Source: Ruminiclostridium cellobioparum DSM 1351 = ATCC 15832 (GTDB lineage: Bacteria > Bacillota > Clostridia > Acetivibrionales > DSM-1351). From it: a stretch of 64,000 bases of DNA. A program made the position numbers and the translations under genes. Location of the stretch: assembly GCF_000621505.1 (NCBI RefSeq), contig NZ_JHYD01000002.1, positions 310,001 to 374,000 on the forward strand, written 5' to 3'. Under the pieces are notes generated by a model. That model saw nothing but the letters and a program-made list of their open reading frames with translations. It had not been told where the DNA came from and ran no database searches. This document shows, in pieces, positions 1 to 8,589 of the stretch (positions are counted from its first letter, which is position 1; each line of letters opens with the position of its first letter).

Positions 1-544
1 TATCAAGTTTTATATAGTGCGGTTTTATGTCACTTATAAGGTTAAGCCCTGAATAACCTGCACCGGCATCATCTATTGCAATTTTATATGTCTGTTCCTT
101 GTAGTGGTTTACTGTACTTTTGAAACTATTCATATCATTCACCGCATTCCGCTCTGTGATCTCAAATATGATATTCTCGGGCGTTATGCCATATTGACTC
201 AGATATTCCTTTGTGAAGCCCTGACGGAATTTCACATCATGCATGATATTGGGGTTGACATTAACGAATAATTTTGTATTCATCGGATGCTCATTGTTCA
301 AAAAGGCCGACTCAAGGGACTTGGTGCGGCAAAGCAGCTCCAGGTCCCACAGTCTGTTGCACTGCCCGGCATAGAAAAATAATTCATCAGGGCTTTTTAT
401 AAAGGAATCGCCTTTAACACGGCTCAGGGCTTCATATCCCAGCAGAGAGCCGTCACGCAGGGAGATGATTGGCTGGAATACCGTTTTAATCTGCTTATTA
501 TCAAGTATTTTTGATATTTCTTCCTCAATTGGATTATTAGTCAT
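1..544 (-). CDS. EAL-domain c-di-GMP phosphodiesterase, C-terminal part cut by window edge
   Basis: The minus-strand frame begins at ATG 544 and runs off the left edge with no stop, so only about 181 residues are visible. The translation contains GYEALSR (the EAL signature), FVNVNPN, IIFEITER and IDDAGAGYSG, which match the ordered metal- and substrate-binding motifs of EAL phosphodiesterases that hydrolyse cyclic di-GMP to pGpG. There is no room for a sensory or GGDEF domain upstream, because EAL homology starts about 20 residues after the start, so this is a short stand-alone EAL protein, probably cytoplasmic. The classical DDFGTGYSS loop reads DDAGAGYSG, but both aspartates are kept. Activity is inferred from motifs; the C-terminus, including the last catalytic residues, is not in view. 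Confidence 0.85.
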   Translation of the reverse strand, partial: MTNNPIEEEISKILDNKQIKTVFQPIISLRDGSLLGYEALSRVKGDSFIKSPDELFFYAGQCNRLWDLELLCRTKSLESAFLNNEHPMNTKLFVNVNPNIMHDVKFRQGFTKEYLSQYGITPENIIFEITERNAVNDMNSFKSTVNHYKEQTYKIAIDDAGAGYSGLNLISDIKPHYIKLD

Positions 545-654
545 AAGTCAACCTTTGGATATTAGTATTTGTCATTTATTGTAGCATTATGGAGTTAACT
601 TTATGCTAATTTATTGTTATTAAGAGGTTAAGAATCTAATATTTGCCACGGTTC

Positions 655-2184
655 CTACAGCAGTCTGTCCAAGGGCTTCAGCGCGGGACCTTCTATTACG
701 GTTCCGTCTACGCCGTAGCGTGAGGCATGACAGGGGCAATCCCAGGTGTGCTCGGCAGAATTCCAGTGCACTTCACAGCCGAGATGTTTGCAGGTGGTGT
801 CCACAATATACAAATTGCCGTCCATGTCCTTATAAGCTCCTGCCTTATGGCCGTTATACATTAGGGCTTTACCTTCACCGGGTTCAATATCTACATCTTC
901 GGGAGGCATATTGATTTTTCCGGATATGAGGCTCTTGGCAACATCCAGATTTTCTTTTACAAAATTTTTGGCAGATTCAACCGGGGTGAACCTGGAAGGC
1001 TTGAATATTTCCTCAACCTCACTCTTACCTTTTGTGAGAATATCCCTGATAATCATTGCAGAGACCGTACCTGTGGTCATACCCCATTTCTGATAAGCGG
1101 CGGCAATGAATATATTTAATTTTGTTCCGGTAATATGGCCGATGAAGGGTATTTCATTCATGGCGGTATAGTCCTGCGCCGACCAGCGGTAGGGAACTTC
1201 CAGGGCACTGTAGGTATCTTCGGCATATTTGATAAGATTTATATAGTGCTCCCTCTCGTCATCATCCTTTCCTGTTTTGTGATGTTCTCCTCCGATGATC
1301 AGGAGTTGTTCTTCATCCTCCAGGGGATGTGTTCTCAATGACCTGGTGGGCTGCTCATAAGAAATGTACATTCCGCCTGAAAGTTTAACTTTGGCTTTCA
1401 CAGCCAGGGCATAGGAGCGCTCCGGGTACATTCTGGCAGAGAAGAAGCCGCCGCCGTCATAAAAGGGGAAATGACTTGCTATAATCACTTTACTTGACAT
1501 TATAGTAAGGCCATCTCTGGTCGAGGTCCTGCATTCCTTATCCTCATGGATATCTATGGCCGTGGTGTTCTCAAAGATATGCCCTCCTTTTTGCACGATA
1601 AGGTTTGCCAGCTCCAGAAGATATTTCCGGGGATGGAATTGTGCCTGATTTTTAAAGCAAACTGCTCCTTTCACTTGAAAAGGAAGCTCCAGGGAGGTTT
1701 CATAGTCGGCAGGCAGCCCCAAAGTCCGGGCGGTTTTTACTTCATCTTCCAGAGCTTGAAGATACCTGTCCTCAAGTGTATATACATAGTTTGACTGGTG
1801 ACTGAAGTCACAGTGTATATTATTTTCACTTATTATAGTCTCAATAAGGGAAATTGCTTCTTCATTTATCTCACCATACCTTTTGGCACCCTCAATTCCA
1901 ATTTTTTCTTTGAGCGATGAGTATTTCAAATCATGAAGCGAGGTTATCTTGGCCGTGGTGTGCCCGGAGGTGGACATTGCTATCCGGAAGGAATCAATTA
2001 CAGTTACATCGAAACCTTCCCGCTGAAGCAGATATGCATTGGTCAATCCGGTTATTCCTCCTCCTACAATAAGTATGTCTGTTTTTATATTTTCCTCCAG
2101 GGAGGGATAGTCTGTAGAGGGTGTTGTACCGATCCAGTAAGATTCCACAGGTTTTAAAAGGGTTTTTTCTATCAGGTTCTGCAT
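655..2184 (-). CDS. FAD-dependent oxidoreductase with C-terminal Rieske [2Fe-2S] domain
   Basis: A 509-residue protein. An N-terminal Rossmann motif (DILIVGGGITGLTNAYLL) binds FAD and the following domain resembles the DAO/glycine-oxidase fold. The last roughly 90 residues form a Rieske domain with the paired motifs CKHLGC and CPCHASRYG, giving the two Cys and two His cluster ligands. The start at ATG 2184 is preferred because GGGAG lies 7 bases upstream; the frame extends 27 codons further up but without a ribosome site. Related Bacillus and clostridial proteins (YhfW-like) are annotated only as putative oxidoreductases; substrate and electron partner are unknown. It is probably a cytoplasmic flavoprotein passing electrons between substrate and the iron-sulfur centre. 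It is transcribed in the same direction as the antiporter upstream (gap about 130 bases), so a shared transcript is possible. Confidence 0.85.
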   Translation of the reverse strand: MQNLIEKTLLKPVESYWIGTTPSTDYPSLEENIKTDILIVGGGITGLTNAYLLQREGFDVTVIDSFRIAMSTSGHTTAKITSLHDLKYSSLKEKIGIEGAKRYGEINEEAISLIETIISENNIHCDFSHQSNYVYTLEDRYLQALEDEVKTARTLGLPADYETSLELPFQVKGAVCFKNQAQFHPRKYLLELANLIVQKGGHIFENTTAIDIHEDKECRTSTRDGLTIMSSKVIIASHFPFYDGGGFFSARMYPERSYALAVKAKVKLSGGMYISYEQPTRSLRTHPLEDEEQLLIIGGEHHKTGKDDDEREHYINLIKYAEDTYSALEVPYRWSAQDYTAMNEIPFIGHITGTKLNIFIAAAYQKWGMTTGTVSAMIIRDILTKGKSEVEEIFKPSRFTPVESAKNFVKENLDVAKSLISGKINMPPEDVDIEPGEGKALMYNGHKAGAYKDMDGNLYIVDTTCKHLGCEVHWNSAEHTWDCPCHASRYGVDGTVIEGPALKPLDRLL

Positions 2185-2314
2185 TTGATTCTCCCGTCTG
2201 CGTGAAAATCTGCAAGATTTGTTCACGCTAAATATAATGATAGTATCCATTTTTATGGTACCCAAAAATTATGGGAATATTATAAGCAGCCAAATAAAAA
2301 TACAACCCGTTAAA

Positions 2315-3505
2315 TTATGCAACCGATTCTTTAGGATTTTTCTTTGAATTGAAAACTATTTTCAGCAGCGCCGGAGTGATGACGGTAGTAAGTATTACAA
2401 CTATTAGAGTGGGAATGTATATCTCTTCGGAAATAATATGGTTCTGCATACCGATATTTGCCGTTATGATTGCTACTTCACCTCTTGATATCATACCGAC
2501 ACCAATCTGAAGTGATTCCCTTTTGCTTATTTTAAAGAGCCTGGCAGCACCGCCGCAGCCAAAAAGCTTTCCAATCACTGCAATTGCAAACATTACCAGT
2601 GTGATCAGTATAACCTCCGCATCCAGGCCTTTAATATCGGCGGCAATACCTACACTTGCGAAGAATATTAATGAGAGGAAACCCGAGGAAATAGCTTTCA
2701 CATTTTTTTCAATGTACTCCTTATGTATGAACTGTGAGAGTGTCAAACCACAAATATATGCGCCGGTTATGGCTGCGATTCCCAATATTTCGGATATGAA
2801 TGCCAGCAGCAGGGCCATGGCTATTGAGTAGGGAAGCAGATCCCTTTTGTGCCTGCTGCCGAAGGATATCTTATTAATAAACTTTGGTACCACCGCTATC
2901 ATAATTACGCTTATCAAACAAAAAGCTATTATCTTGGCAAAGGTCAAAATAAGACTTACAGCTGCCGAGGAACCCGAAGCGCCGCTCCCCAGAGTCTGTG
3001 AAACAGCAAGTACTATGGAGATGAGTATCAGTCCCAGCACATCGTCAATTACTGCGGCGCCGAGTATATTTACTCCGGCTTTGGTGTTCAGCTTTCCCAG
3101 TTCGGTAAGGGTCTCAACTGAAATACTGACGCTTGTTGCAGTAAGGATTACTCCCACAAATAAATTTTCCCAGAAGTTTGTGAAAAACAGATATGCTGCT
3201 GCCGTACCGAGTACCAATGGAATGATCACACCCGACAGGGCAATAACGAAGGAGGTTTTACCTGCTTTTTTCAACTCATCCACATTGGTCTCAAGCCCTG
3301 CCAGAAACATCAGCATTATAACGCCCAGCTCGGACAGCAATTTAATATTTTCAGTGTATTCAACAAGACTTAATACTGCCGGCCCCAGAATAACACCTGC
3401 TACCAATGCGCCTAAAACCTCAGGCATTTTAAACTTCCGGCTTACAAGTCCTCCTATTTTGGTAAATATCAGAATAAGAGCAATTTCCAGTAAAATTTTT
3501 TCCAT
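2315..3505 (-). CDS. CPA2-type cation/proton antiporter (Na+/H+ or K+/H+)
   Basis: A 396-residue, very hydrophobic protein with about 12 predicted membrane segments. It matches monovalent cation:proton antiporter-2 proteins over the full Na_H_exchanger length: early LGALVAGVILGPAVL, the GLETN segment, the helix with AAVIDDVLGL carrying the DD pair typical of electrogenic members, and late ISRGEVAIITA. No C-terminal TrkA-N or TrkA-C domain follows, unlike KefB/KefC. The start ATG 3505 has GAGGG 9 bases upstream; the longer frame to 3604 has an unlikely polar leader. The protein exchanges protons for Na+ or K+ across the cytoplasmic membrane; which ion cannot be told from the sequence. It lies upstream of the FAD/Rieske gene on the same strand. 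Confidence 0.88.
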   Translation of the reverse strand: MEKILLEIALILIFTKIGGLVSRKFKMPEVLGALVAGVILGPAVLSLVEYTENIKLLSELGVIMLMFLAGLETNVDELKKAGKTSFVIALSGVIIPLVLGTAAAYLFFTNFWENLFVGVILTATSVSISVETLTELGKLNTKAGVNILGAAVIDDVLGLILISIVLAVSQTLGSGASGSSAAVSLILTFAKIIAFCLISVIMIAVVPKFINKISFGSRHKRDLLPYSIAMALLLAFISEILGIAAITGAYICGLTLSQFIHKEYIEKNVKAISSGFLSLIFFASVGIAADIKGLDAEVILITLVMFAIAVIGKLFGCGGAARLFKISKRESLQIGVGMISRGEVAIITANIGMQNHIISEEIYIPTLIVVILTTVITPALLKIVFNSKKNPKESVA

Positions 3506-3852
3506 AAAGAACAACCCTCTTAATATAAAATGATAGCCAAAGTTATGAAAAGAATCACACACATATACATTTGACGGATTTGTTTTAAAATGGCATAATA
3601 TCACATTTCATAAAATAATTCAAGAAACAGTCTTTCTATTGGAGAAAACAGTCTGTTTCTGATGTAATAAAATTACATATTGCAGAATATTATATTAGGC
3701 AAAAATATAAAATGAAGCTATTGAAAGGATGGGCAGCTCTGCAGGAAGACAATTTGTAAAAAAAGTAAGTTTTTAAGTTGAAATTTGTCTTATTATGGTA
3801 TAGATTAATAAGTGATTACGTACTGACAAGTTTTATTCGGAGGTACATTTTA

Positions 3853-4977
3853 ATGTTTAAAGTGTTTATAGTTGATGACGAACCATCAGTAATTGAGGGA
3901 CTGAAACTTATGATACCCTGGAACGAGCTTGACTTTGAGCTGTGCGGAGAAGCTTCAAACGGGCAGGAGGCCCTTTCAAAGGTTGGAGAACTGTACCCTC
4001 ACCTGATAATAACTGACATACGTATGCCCGGTATAAATGGGCTGGAGCTTATTTATGAAACGCAAAAAATCCATTCTGATACCGAATTCGTTATTTTAAG
4101 CGGTTATGCGGATTTTTCCTATGCACAGGAGGCAATGCGGCACAAGGTACTGGACTATTTGCTGAAACCGCTGGACAGGGACGAAATAATTACGGTACTG
4201 CGCAAAATCAAGAGCAAACTTGATAAAAAGTTCCTGACCAGATACGGTTTTTCACAGGCTGATATCAAAACCTTTAAATCAAGCCGCAATTTGCCTGCTT
4301 CCGACCAAAGCAATGATTTTGTCAACGAAGAAATAGACCATGTATGGAAAGCCGTACGGGACAATTTTGACGAGGAATTGACCACAGCTATTAAGCTCAT
4401 GAATTATGAGGATGCCATGCAGCTAATTGATGAATTGTTTGATATATTTGTTTCCCGGAATATAAATATAAATAATGCCTGTATTATGGTAAACAGCTGT
4501 GTTTACCGCATACTTCACGTTGCCTATAAAAGAAATATTGGCATTGATACCGTGCTGCCGTCAGGAGTGAGCGGCAAATGGGATTTTAAAAGCTTAAAGA
4601 GCTATATTACCGATATTGTCTCGCAGGTAGTGGGTTTAATGCTGGAGGAGAGAAAAAGAAATTCCCGCAGTTTCCTCTATGAAGTAAAAACCTATATTGA
4701 TAATAATTATCAGAAAGAAATAAGCGTTTCCCTTCTTGCAGAAATGGTCTTTCTTGAAGCGGGATATCTGGGCGATGCCTTCAATAAGCAATTTGGAGTC
4801 AGCATAAGTGAATACCAGCATCGCCTCAGAATCGAAAAAGCCATAGAGCTGATTGAAACCACCGATATGAAATTGAGCGATATAGCTTCTACAACCGGTT
4901 ACAATAATTACAATAACTTTTTCTCGCATTTTGTCAGAATCACCGATAAAAAGCCCACGCAATACGAGCGGAAATAG
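3853..4977 (+). CDS. Response regulator, receiver plus AraC-type DNA-binding domain (YesN-like)
   Basis: A 374-residue protein. The receiver domain (about 1-125) keeps the acidic pair D8/D9, the phospho-acceptor D55 in ITDIRMPG, and K in LLKPLDRD. A linker of about 145 residues follows, then an AraC/XylS double helix-turn-helix (about 275-374; SVSLLAEMV and SDIASTTGYNNYNNF). ATG 3853 has GGAGG 10 bases upstream; 25 upstream in-frame codons lack a ribosome site. It is convergent with the sensor kinase gene, with 4 bases between their stops, so it is not co-transcribed with it. Such regulators usually activate sugar-transport or glycosidase genes; control of the adjacent xylan locus is inference. 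Its first 17 residues closely resemble those of the regulator at 6845-8431, suggesting duplication. Confidence 0.9.
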   Translation: MFKVFIVDDEPSVIEGLKLMIPWNELDFELCGEASNGQEALSKVGELYPHLIITDIRMPGINGLELIYETQKIHSDTEFVILSGYADFSYAQEAMRHKVLDYLLKPLDRDEIITVLRKIKSKLDKKFLTRYGFSQADIKTFKSSRNLPASDQSNDFVNEEIDHVWKAVRDNFDEELTTAIKLMNYEDAMQLIDELFDIFVSRNININNACIMVNSCVYRILHVAYKRNIGIDTVLPSGVSGKWDFKSLKSYITDIVSQVVGLMLEERKRNSRSFLYEVKTYIDNNYQKEISVSLLAEMVFLEAGYLGDAFNKQFGVSISEYQHRLRIEKAIELIETTDMKLSDIASTTGYNNYNNFFSHFVRITDKKPTQYERK

Positions 4978-4981
4978 AAAA

Positions 4982-6784
4982 TCAAACCTCCTCTATGCGG
5001 AGGAGGATTTCCGTCCCCTGGTCAGGTGCACTGTATATTTTAAAATGGAATCTTTCACCGTAATTCATCATCATACGGCGGTAGACATTCTGTATGCCCA
5101 CACCGCTTTCCGTTTCATCGAAACTGTCCGCTTCCAGGTTCAGTTCGGATTTGGGATTTTCCAACTTGTTGAAGATGGCTGCAACCTTTTCCTTATCCAT
5201 GCCCGAGCCATTGTCTCTGACAGAGATAACAAGGGCCATATCTATAATATCTGCTTTTATAACCAGTCTGCGGTTATCTTCGATTGATGATTGGAGGCCA
5301 TGTTTGCAGGCATTTTCCACAATGGGCTGAACACTCATTTTAGGTATAAAACGGTTTGACTCAATTACTTCAGGGGAAATCTGAATTTCATATTCAAATT
5401 TATCACCGAATCTGAACTTCTCAATATCCAGGTACTTTTCTATAAAATTCAATTCTTCGGTCACAGGAATCAAATCGCCGCCGGTAGTCAGCATACGCTT
5501 GAAGAGCTTTGACAGGCTCGATATAACACCTGCAAGCTCAGTGTAACCGTTTTTTACACAGAAAACAAGTATTGCATTGAGAGTATTGAACAGGAAGTGG
5601 GGGTCGACCTGTGCCTGCAGATACTGGTACTCGGCGCGTATATTTTCAACTTCTATACTCTTTTTTTGCATCTCAAGTTTGTAAACATCATTTATCAGAC
5701 CGTTAATTTCAGCTATCATCTTGTTATAGGTTATAATCAGCAGACCGACCTCGTCCTGGCCCGTATTTTCAAGCATTAAGGGTTCAAGGTGGTCTTCGCT
5801 GACTTTTTTGATATGGCGGGACAGGGCCGACAAACGGTAGCGCATGGAATTCAATACCGCCCAGATCAAAAAGACTGAGAACGCTGATAGGGACAGGGTA
5901 ATCAGTAGAATATAAATTAGAACCACAATTTGCTTTTTAAAAATTACAAATTTATCATAAACACCGGTTATCTTCCAGCCTTCAAAATAAGGAGCAGGGC
6001 CTATGCTTTTCTGAAGGATGTAATAGTTATTGTCGGGCGGCAGCTGCAATACCGAAGGATTTTTAAGATTGAATTTATTGGTGTATTGGTTGCTCCAGAT
6101 TATGTTGTCGCCTGGGGCAGTCAGGTAGACATCTACGCTTCCTCCCTCATCCTTGACCTTTGTAATAACTCGGTCCAGTTTTAATTCTATTAGCAGGTAA
6201 TTTGTGGCATTGTTCAAATATGTTGGAGATTTTATTTTACGGACAATCGTTAACCTGTTGCTGTACGGGGTGATAGCTATAGCAGTGGAACCGGGATACA
6301 CCATAATATCGCTGTCGGTTTGAGAAGCCATTTTGTACCATTGGGTATTTCGGGCTTTATCATCCAGAACACGGAAATAATCCGTATTAATAAAGTGCGG
6401 ATCGTCAATATACAGCGATACTTCCACAATTTCCGGGTTACTCACCAGGTACATGTTGAATCTTTTCCTCAGGGAACTCCAGTAAAGATCATAGTGCTCC
6501 ACCGGAGTAGAAAAGCTTTTAGACAAATCGTTAAGCAGGGTGTTGTCGGCATTTACCTGGTTGGCCACATTAACAGCGGTTTGCGTTAATATATTAAAAT
6601 CACTGGCTGCCCCCTCAAAGGTCTGATCCAGATAATGTATCACATTCTGCTGCATGGATTGTGAAGTAAAAGCCATCCATATGATAGTTCCGGCCACAAC
6701 CGGAAGACAAATACAGAAAATATAAACCAGTATGAATTTACGCCTTATACTGACATTGTCAAATTGCAGAAAAAATTTTCTCAT
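4982..6784 (-). CDS. Sensor histidine kinase, YesM/LytS-like (His_kinase + HATPase)
   Basis: A 600-residue membrane kinase. A first transmembrane helix lies at about 15-37, an extracellular sensor region of about 250 residues follows, a second helix lies at about 280-305, then HAMP, a His_kinase dimerisation domain with QVDPHFLFNTLNAIL (phospho-acceptor H396), and a C-terminal HATPase_c with VENACKHG and VRDNGSGMD. The sensor domain resembles extracellular dCache-like folds used for sugar or lipoprotein-mediated sensing. It is read in the same direction as the response regulator upstream (6845-8431; gap 60 bases), so the two form a standard pair. By position the pair should control the divergent transporter operon beginning at 8590, probably in response to xylo-oligosaccharides. 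The ligand is inferred. Confidence 0.9.
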   Translation of the reverse strand: MRKFFLQFDNVSIRRKFILVYIFCICLPVVAGTIIWMAFTSQSMQQNVIHYLDQTFEGAASDFNILTQTAVNVANQVNADNTLLNDLSKSFSTPVEHYDLYWSSLRKRFNMYLVSNPEIVEVSLYIDDPHFINTDYFRVLDDKARNTQWYKMASQTDSDIMVYPGSTAIAITPYSNRLTIVRKIKSPTYLNNATNYLLIELKLDRVITKVKDEGGSVDVYLTAPGDNIIWSNQYTNKFNLKNPSVLQLPPDNNYYILQKSIGPAPYFEGWKITGVYDKFVIFKKQIVVLIYILLITLSLSAFSVFLIWAVLNSMRYRLSALSRHIKKVSEDHLEPLMLENTGQDEVGLLIITYNKMIAEINGLINDVYKLEMQKKSIEVENIRAEYQYLQAQVDPHFLFNTLNAILVFCVKNGYTELAGVISSLSKLFKRMLTTGGDLIPVTEELNFIEKYLDIEKFRFGDKFEYEIQISPEVIESNRFIPKMSVQPIVENACKHGLQSSIEDNRRLVIKADIIDMALVISVRDNGSGMDKEKVAAIFNKLENPKSELNLEADSFDETESGVGIQNVYRRMMMNYGERFHFKIYSAPDQGTEILLRIEEV

Positions 6785-6844
6785 ATTCCTTGCATCTCCC
6801 GGAAATTTTATTTATTATATTTTCCATTATAAAACACTTGATAA

Positions 6845-8431
6845 TCAAGAGTATTTCTTTTTATATTCCGAGGGTGAGACTCCCGCGAATTCTTTAAACT
6901 TTTCAGTAAAATACCTATAATCGGAATAGCCGCATTGTTCACATATTGAGGTTATTTTCATATCTTCGGAAGCTATGAGTGTTTTAGCGTGTTCTATACG
7001 TAAATAATTAAAATAATCATTAAATTTTTCGCCTGTTTTCCTTTTAATTATTTTACTGATAATAATGGGTGACAATGAGAATTTCTCGGCAATACTTTGT
7101 AAAGAGAGACTTTCCCTGTAATTATCCTTAATGAAGTCAATAATTTCATTCTCCAGCAGAAACAATGGTTTTTCATTGTTGATGTTTTGCTTTTTAAAGA
7201 TAAATTCGCACATTTCATGAGCCAGGATTATGCAATTTGGACTCATACTGTTGATGGATCTGGTGAATTTCAAAATTACACTGTTACCGTCAACTCCATA
7301 CGCATAAGACATTTTTCTGACTAAATCCGCCAGCCTGTACAGGCAAATACAGTAAAGGCGGCGGGATACACCGCTATTGTTAAGCTTGTCAAAAAATTCA
7401 TTGACGGAATTCGATACCTGGCTTATGTCATTGCCTTTAAGTGAATTGATTATCCTGTCAAAGGGGAGTTCGGGAAAATCAATCTCGGCATCGGCTTTAG
7501 TATGGTCTTTTAAGCTTTTCTTCTTTTCATTTCCGCTATAATAAACTACTTTTTTATCCGGATGAAGCAGACAATAGGTATGAAGCTGTTCAAGCCGCTT
7601 ACCGCAGTTAAAAATGCTGTCAATGACTCCCTCTGTGCTTGTTCCGCTTACCAGTGCCCAAAAAGACCTAAAGCCGTAACTCTTCGGGTCCAGGCTGCTT
7701 AAGTGTTTTTTCAACCGTTCGGTAAGAGCTGCTTCAGATGTGAAGATTTCCATACCGTCATGTATGACAATGATATAACTCCCGTTACCGTTATAGAACA
7801 TGCAGTTCTCATTCTTTATTCCGGTAATCCGCATAAGCAGGTCATAGATATTGCTCACCGGATAATTGGTTGGATTACCGCCCCCATCGGTTATGAATTG
7901 AACAATACAGATTTTTGAATTATCAGGAATATCGAAAATAAACCGTGCCTTGCGTTTGATTTTTTCACTGCGTTTGCCGTCCATAATATCATTGTAAAGC
8001 TGATTGGCAGTAAAGCGGATAAGCTCAAGATTTTCCTGCCGGGCAGTTCTTTCATTATCTATTATACTTACCACCCGCAGCAGTTCCCGTTCAATTTCTT
8101 CCGAGTCCAAAGGCTTGGTCAGGAAACCCAGCGCGCCCAGCTGTATACCCTTCTGGGCATAGGAGAAATCGTTGTAACCACTCAGAATTATAAATTTTGG
8201 AGCAGGGATTATTTCGTTGTTTACTTTTTCTATAAGCTCCAGACCGTTTAGACCAGGCATACGTATGTCACATATAACCAGATCGGGCCGAATATTTTGT
8301 ATAACGGAAAAGGAGGCTGCACCGTCAGGTGCTTCTCCTGCTATTTCAAAGCCTAACTTGTTCCAGTTTACAAAAATGCGTAATCCTTCTATCACAGATG
8401 GCTCATCATCCACAAGCACTACTTTGAATAT
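6845..8431 (-). CDS. Response regulator, receiver plus AraC-type DNA-binding domain, unusual start codon
   Basis: Receiver domain with D8/D9 and phospho-acceptor D55 (VICDIRMPG), a long central region of about 280 residues, and a C-terminal AraC-type domain (LSLQSIAEKF and SICEQCGYSDYRYF). The total is 528 residues if counted from 8431. No ATG, GTG or TTG sits at the expected position: the codon aligning with the Met of the sister regulator (MFKVFIVDDEP) is ATA at 8431-8429, 9 bases downstream of AAGGGG. The first in-frame GTG (8419) has no ribosome site and would delete most of beta strand 1. I therefore place the start at the ATA, with CTG 8440 and GTG 8419 as alternatives. It is paired with the kinase at 4982-6784 and is the likely activator of the xylan transporter operon on the other strand. 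Confidence 0.85.
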   Translation of the reverse strand: MFKVVLVDDEPSVIEGLRIFVNWNKLGFEIAGEAPDGAASFSVIQNIRPDLVICDIRMPGLNGLELIEKVNNEIIPAPKFIILSGYNDFSYAQKGIQLGALGFLTKPLDSEEIERELLRVVSIIDNERTARQENLELIRFTANQLYNDIMDGKRSEKIKRKARFIFDIPDNSKICIVQFITDGGGNPTNYPVSNIYDLLMRITGIKNENCMFYNGNGSYIIVIHDGMEIFTSEAALTERLKKHLSSLDPKSYGFRSFWALVSGTSTEGVIDSIFNCGKRLEQLHTYCLLHPDKKVVYYSGNEKKKSLKDHTKADAEIDFPELPFDRIINSLKGNDISQVSNSVNEFFDKLNNSGVSRRLYCICLYRLADLVRKMSYAYGVDGNSVILKFTRSINSMSPNCIILAHEMCEFIFKKQNINNEKPLFLLENEIIDFIKDNYRESLSLQSIAEKFSLSPIIISKIIKRKTGEKFNDYFNYLRIEHAKTLIASEDMKITSICEQCGYSDYRYFTEKFKEFAGVSPSEYKKKYS

Positions 8432-8481
8432 TTTGACCAGCCCCTTGTAAAAATGTCCTATACTTATCCCTAATTTGATAA

Positions 8482-8510
8482 TTTACTTTAAACTAAATTC
8501 TAAATATAAT
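8482..8510 (+). promoter_or_regulatory. Sigma-A-type promoter of the oligosaccharide transporter operon
   Basis: TTTACT (8482-8487), a 17-base spacer and TATAAT (8505-8510) lie 80 bases upstream of the lipoprotein gene. Just downstream is an inverted repeat, CAGTC-AAATA-GACTG (8536-8550), flanked by CGGG and CCCG, which could be an operator or a leader hairpin. The gap 8432-8589 is the divergent control region shared with the response regulator gene. Confidence 0.6.
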
Positions 8511-8589
8511 GCAATTATACAAGAAGCGGGTGTGACAGTCAAATAGACTGCTATTAGTGCCCGTATTACAAATTTAAGGAGGATGATTT

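Noticed and set aside
2847-3533. Plus-strand open frame of 228 codons antisense to the antiporter
   Set aside because: Shadow of the hydrophobic antiporter gene; composition is the mirror of membrane-helix codons and there is no ribosome site.
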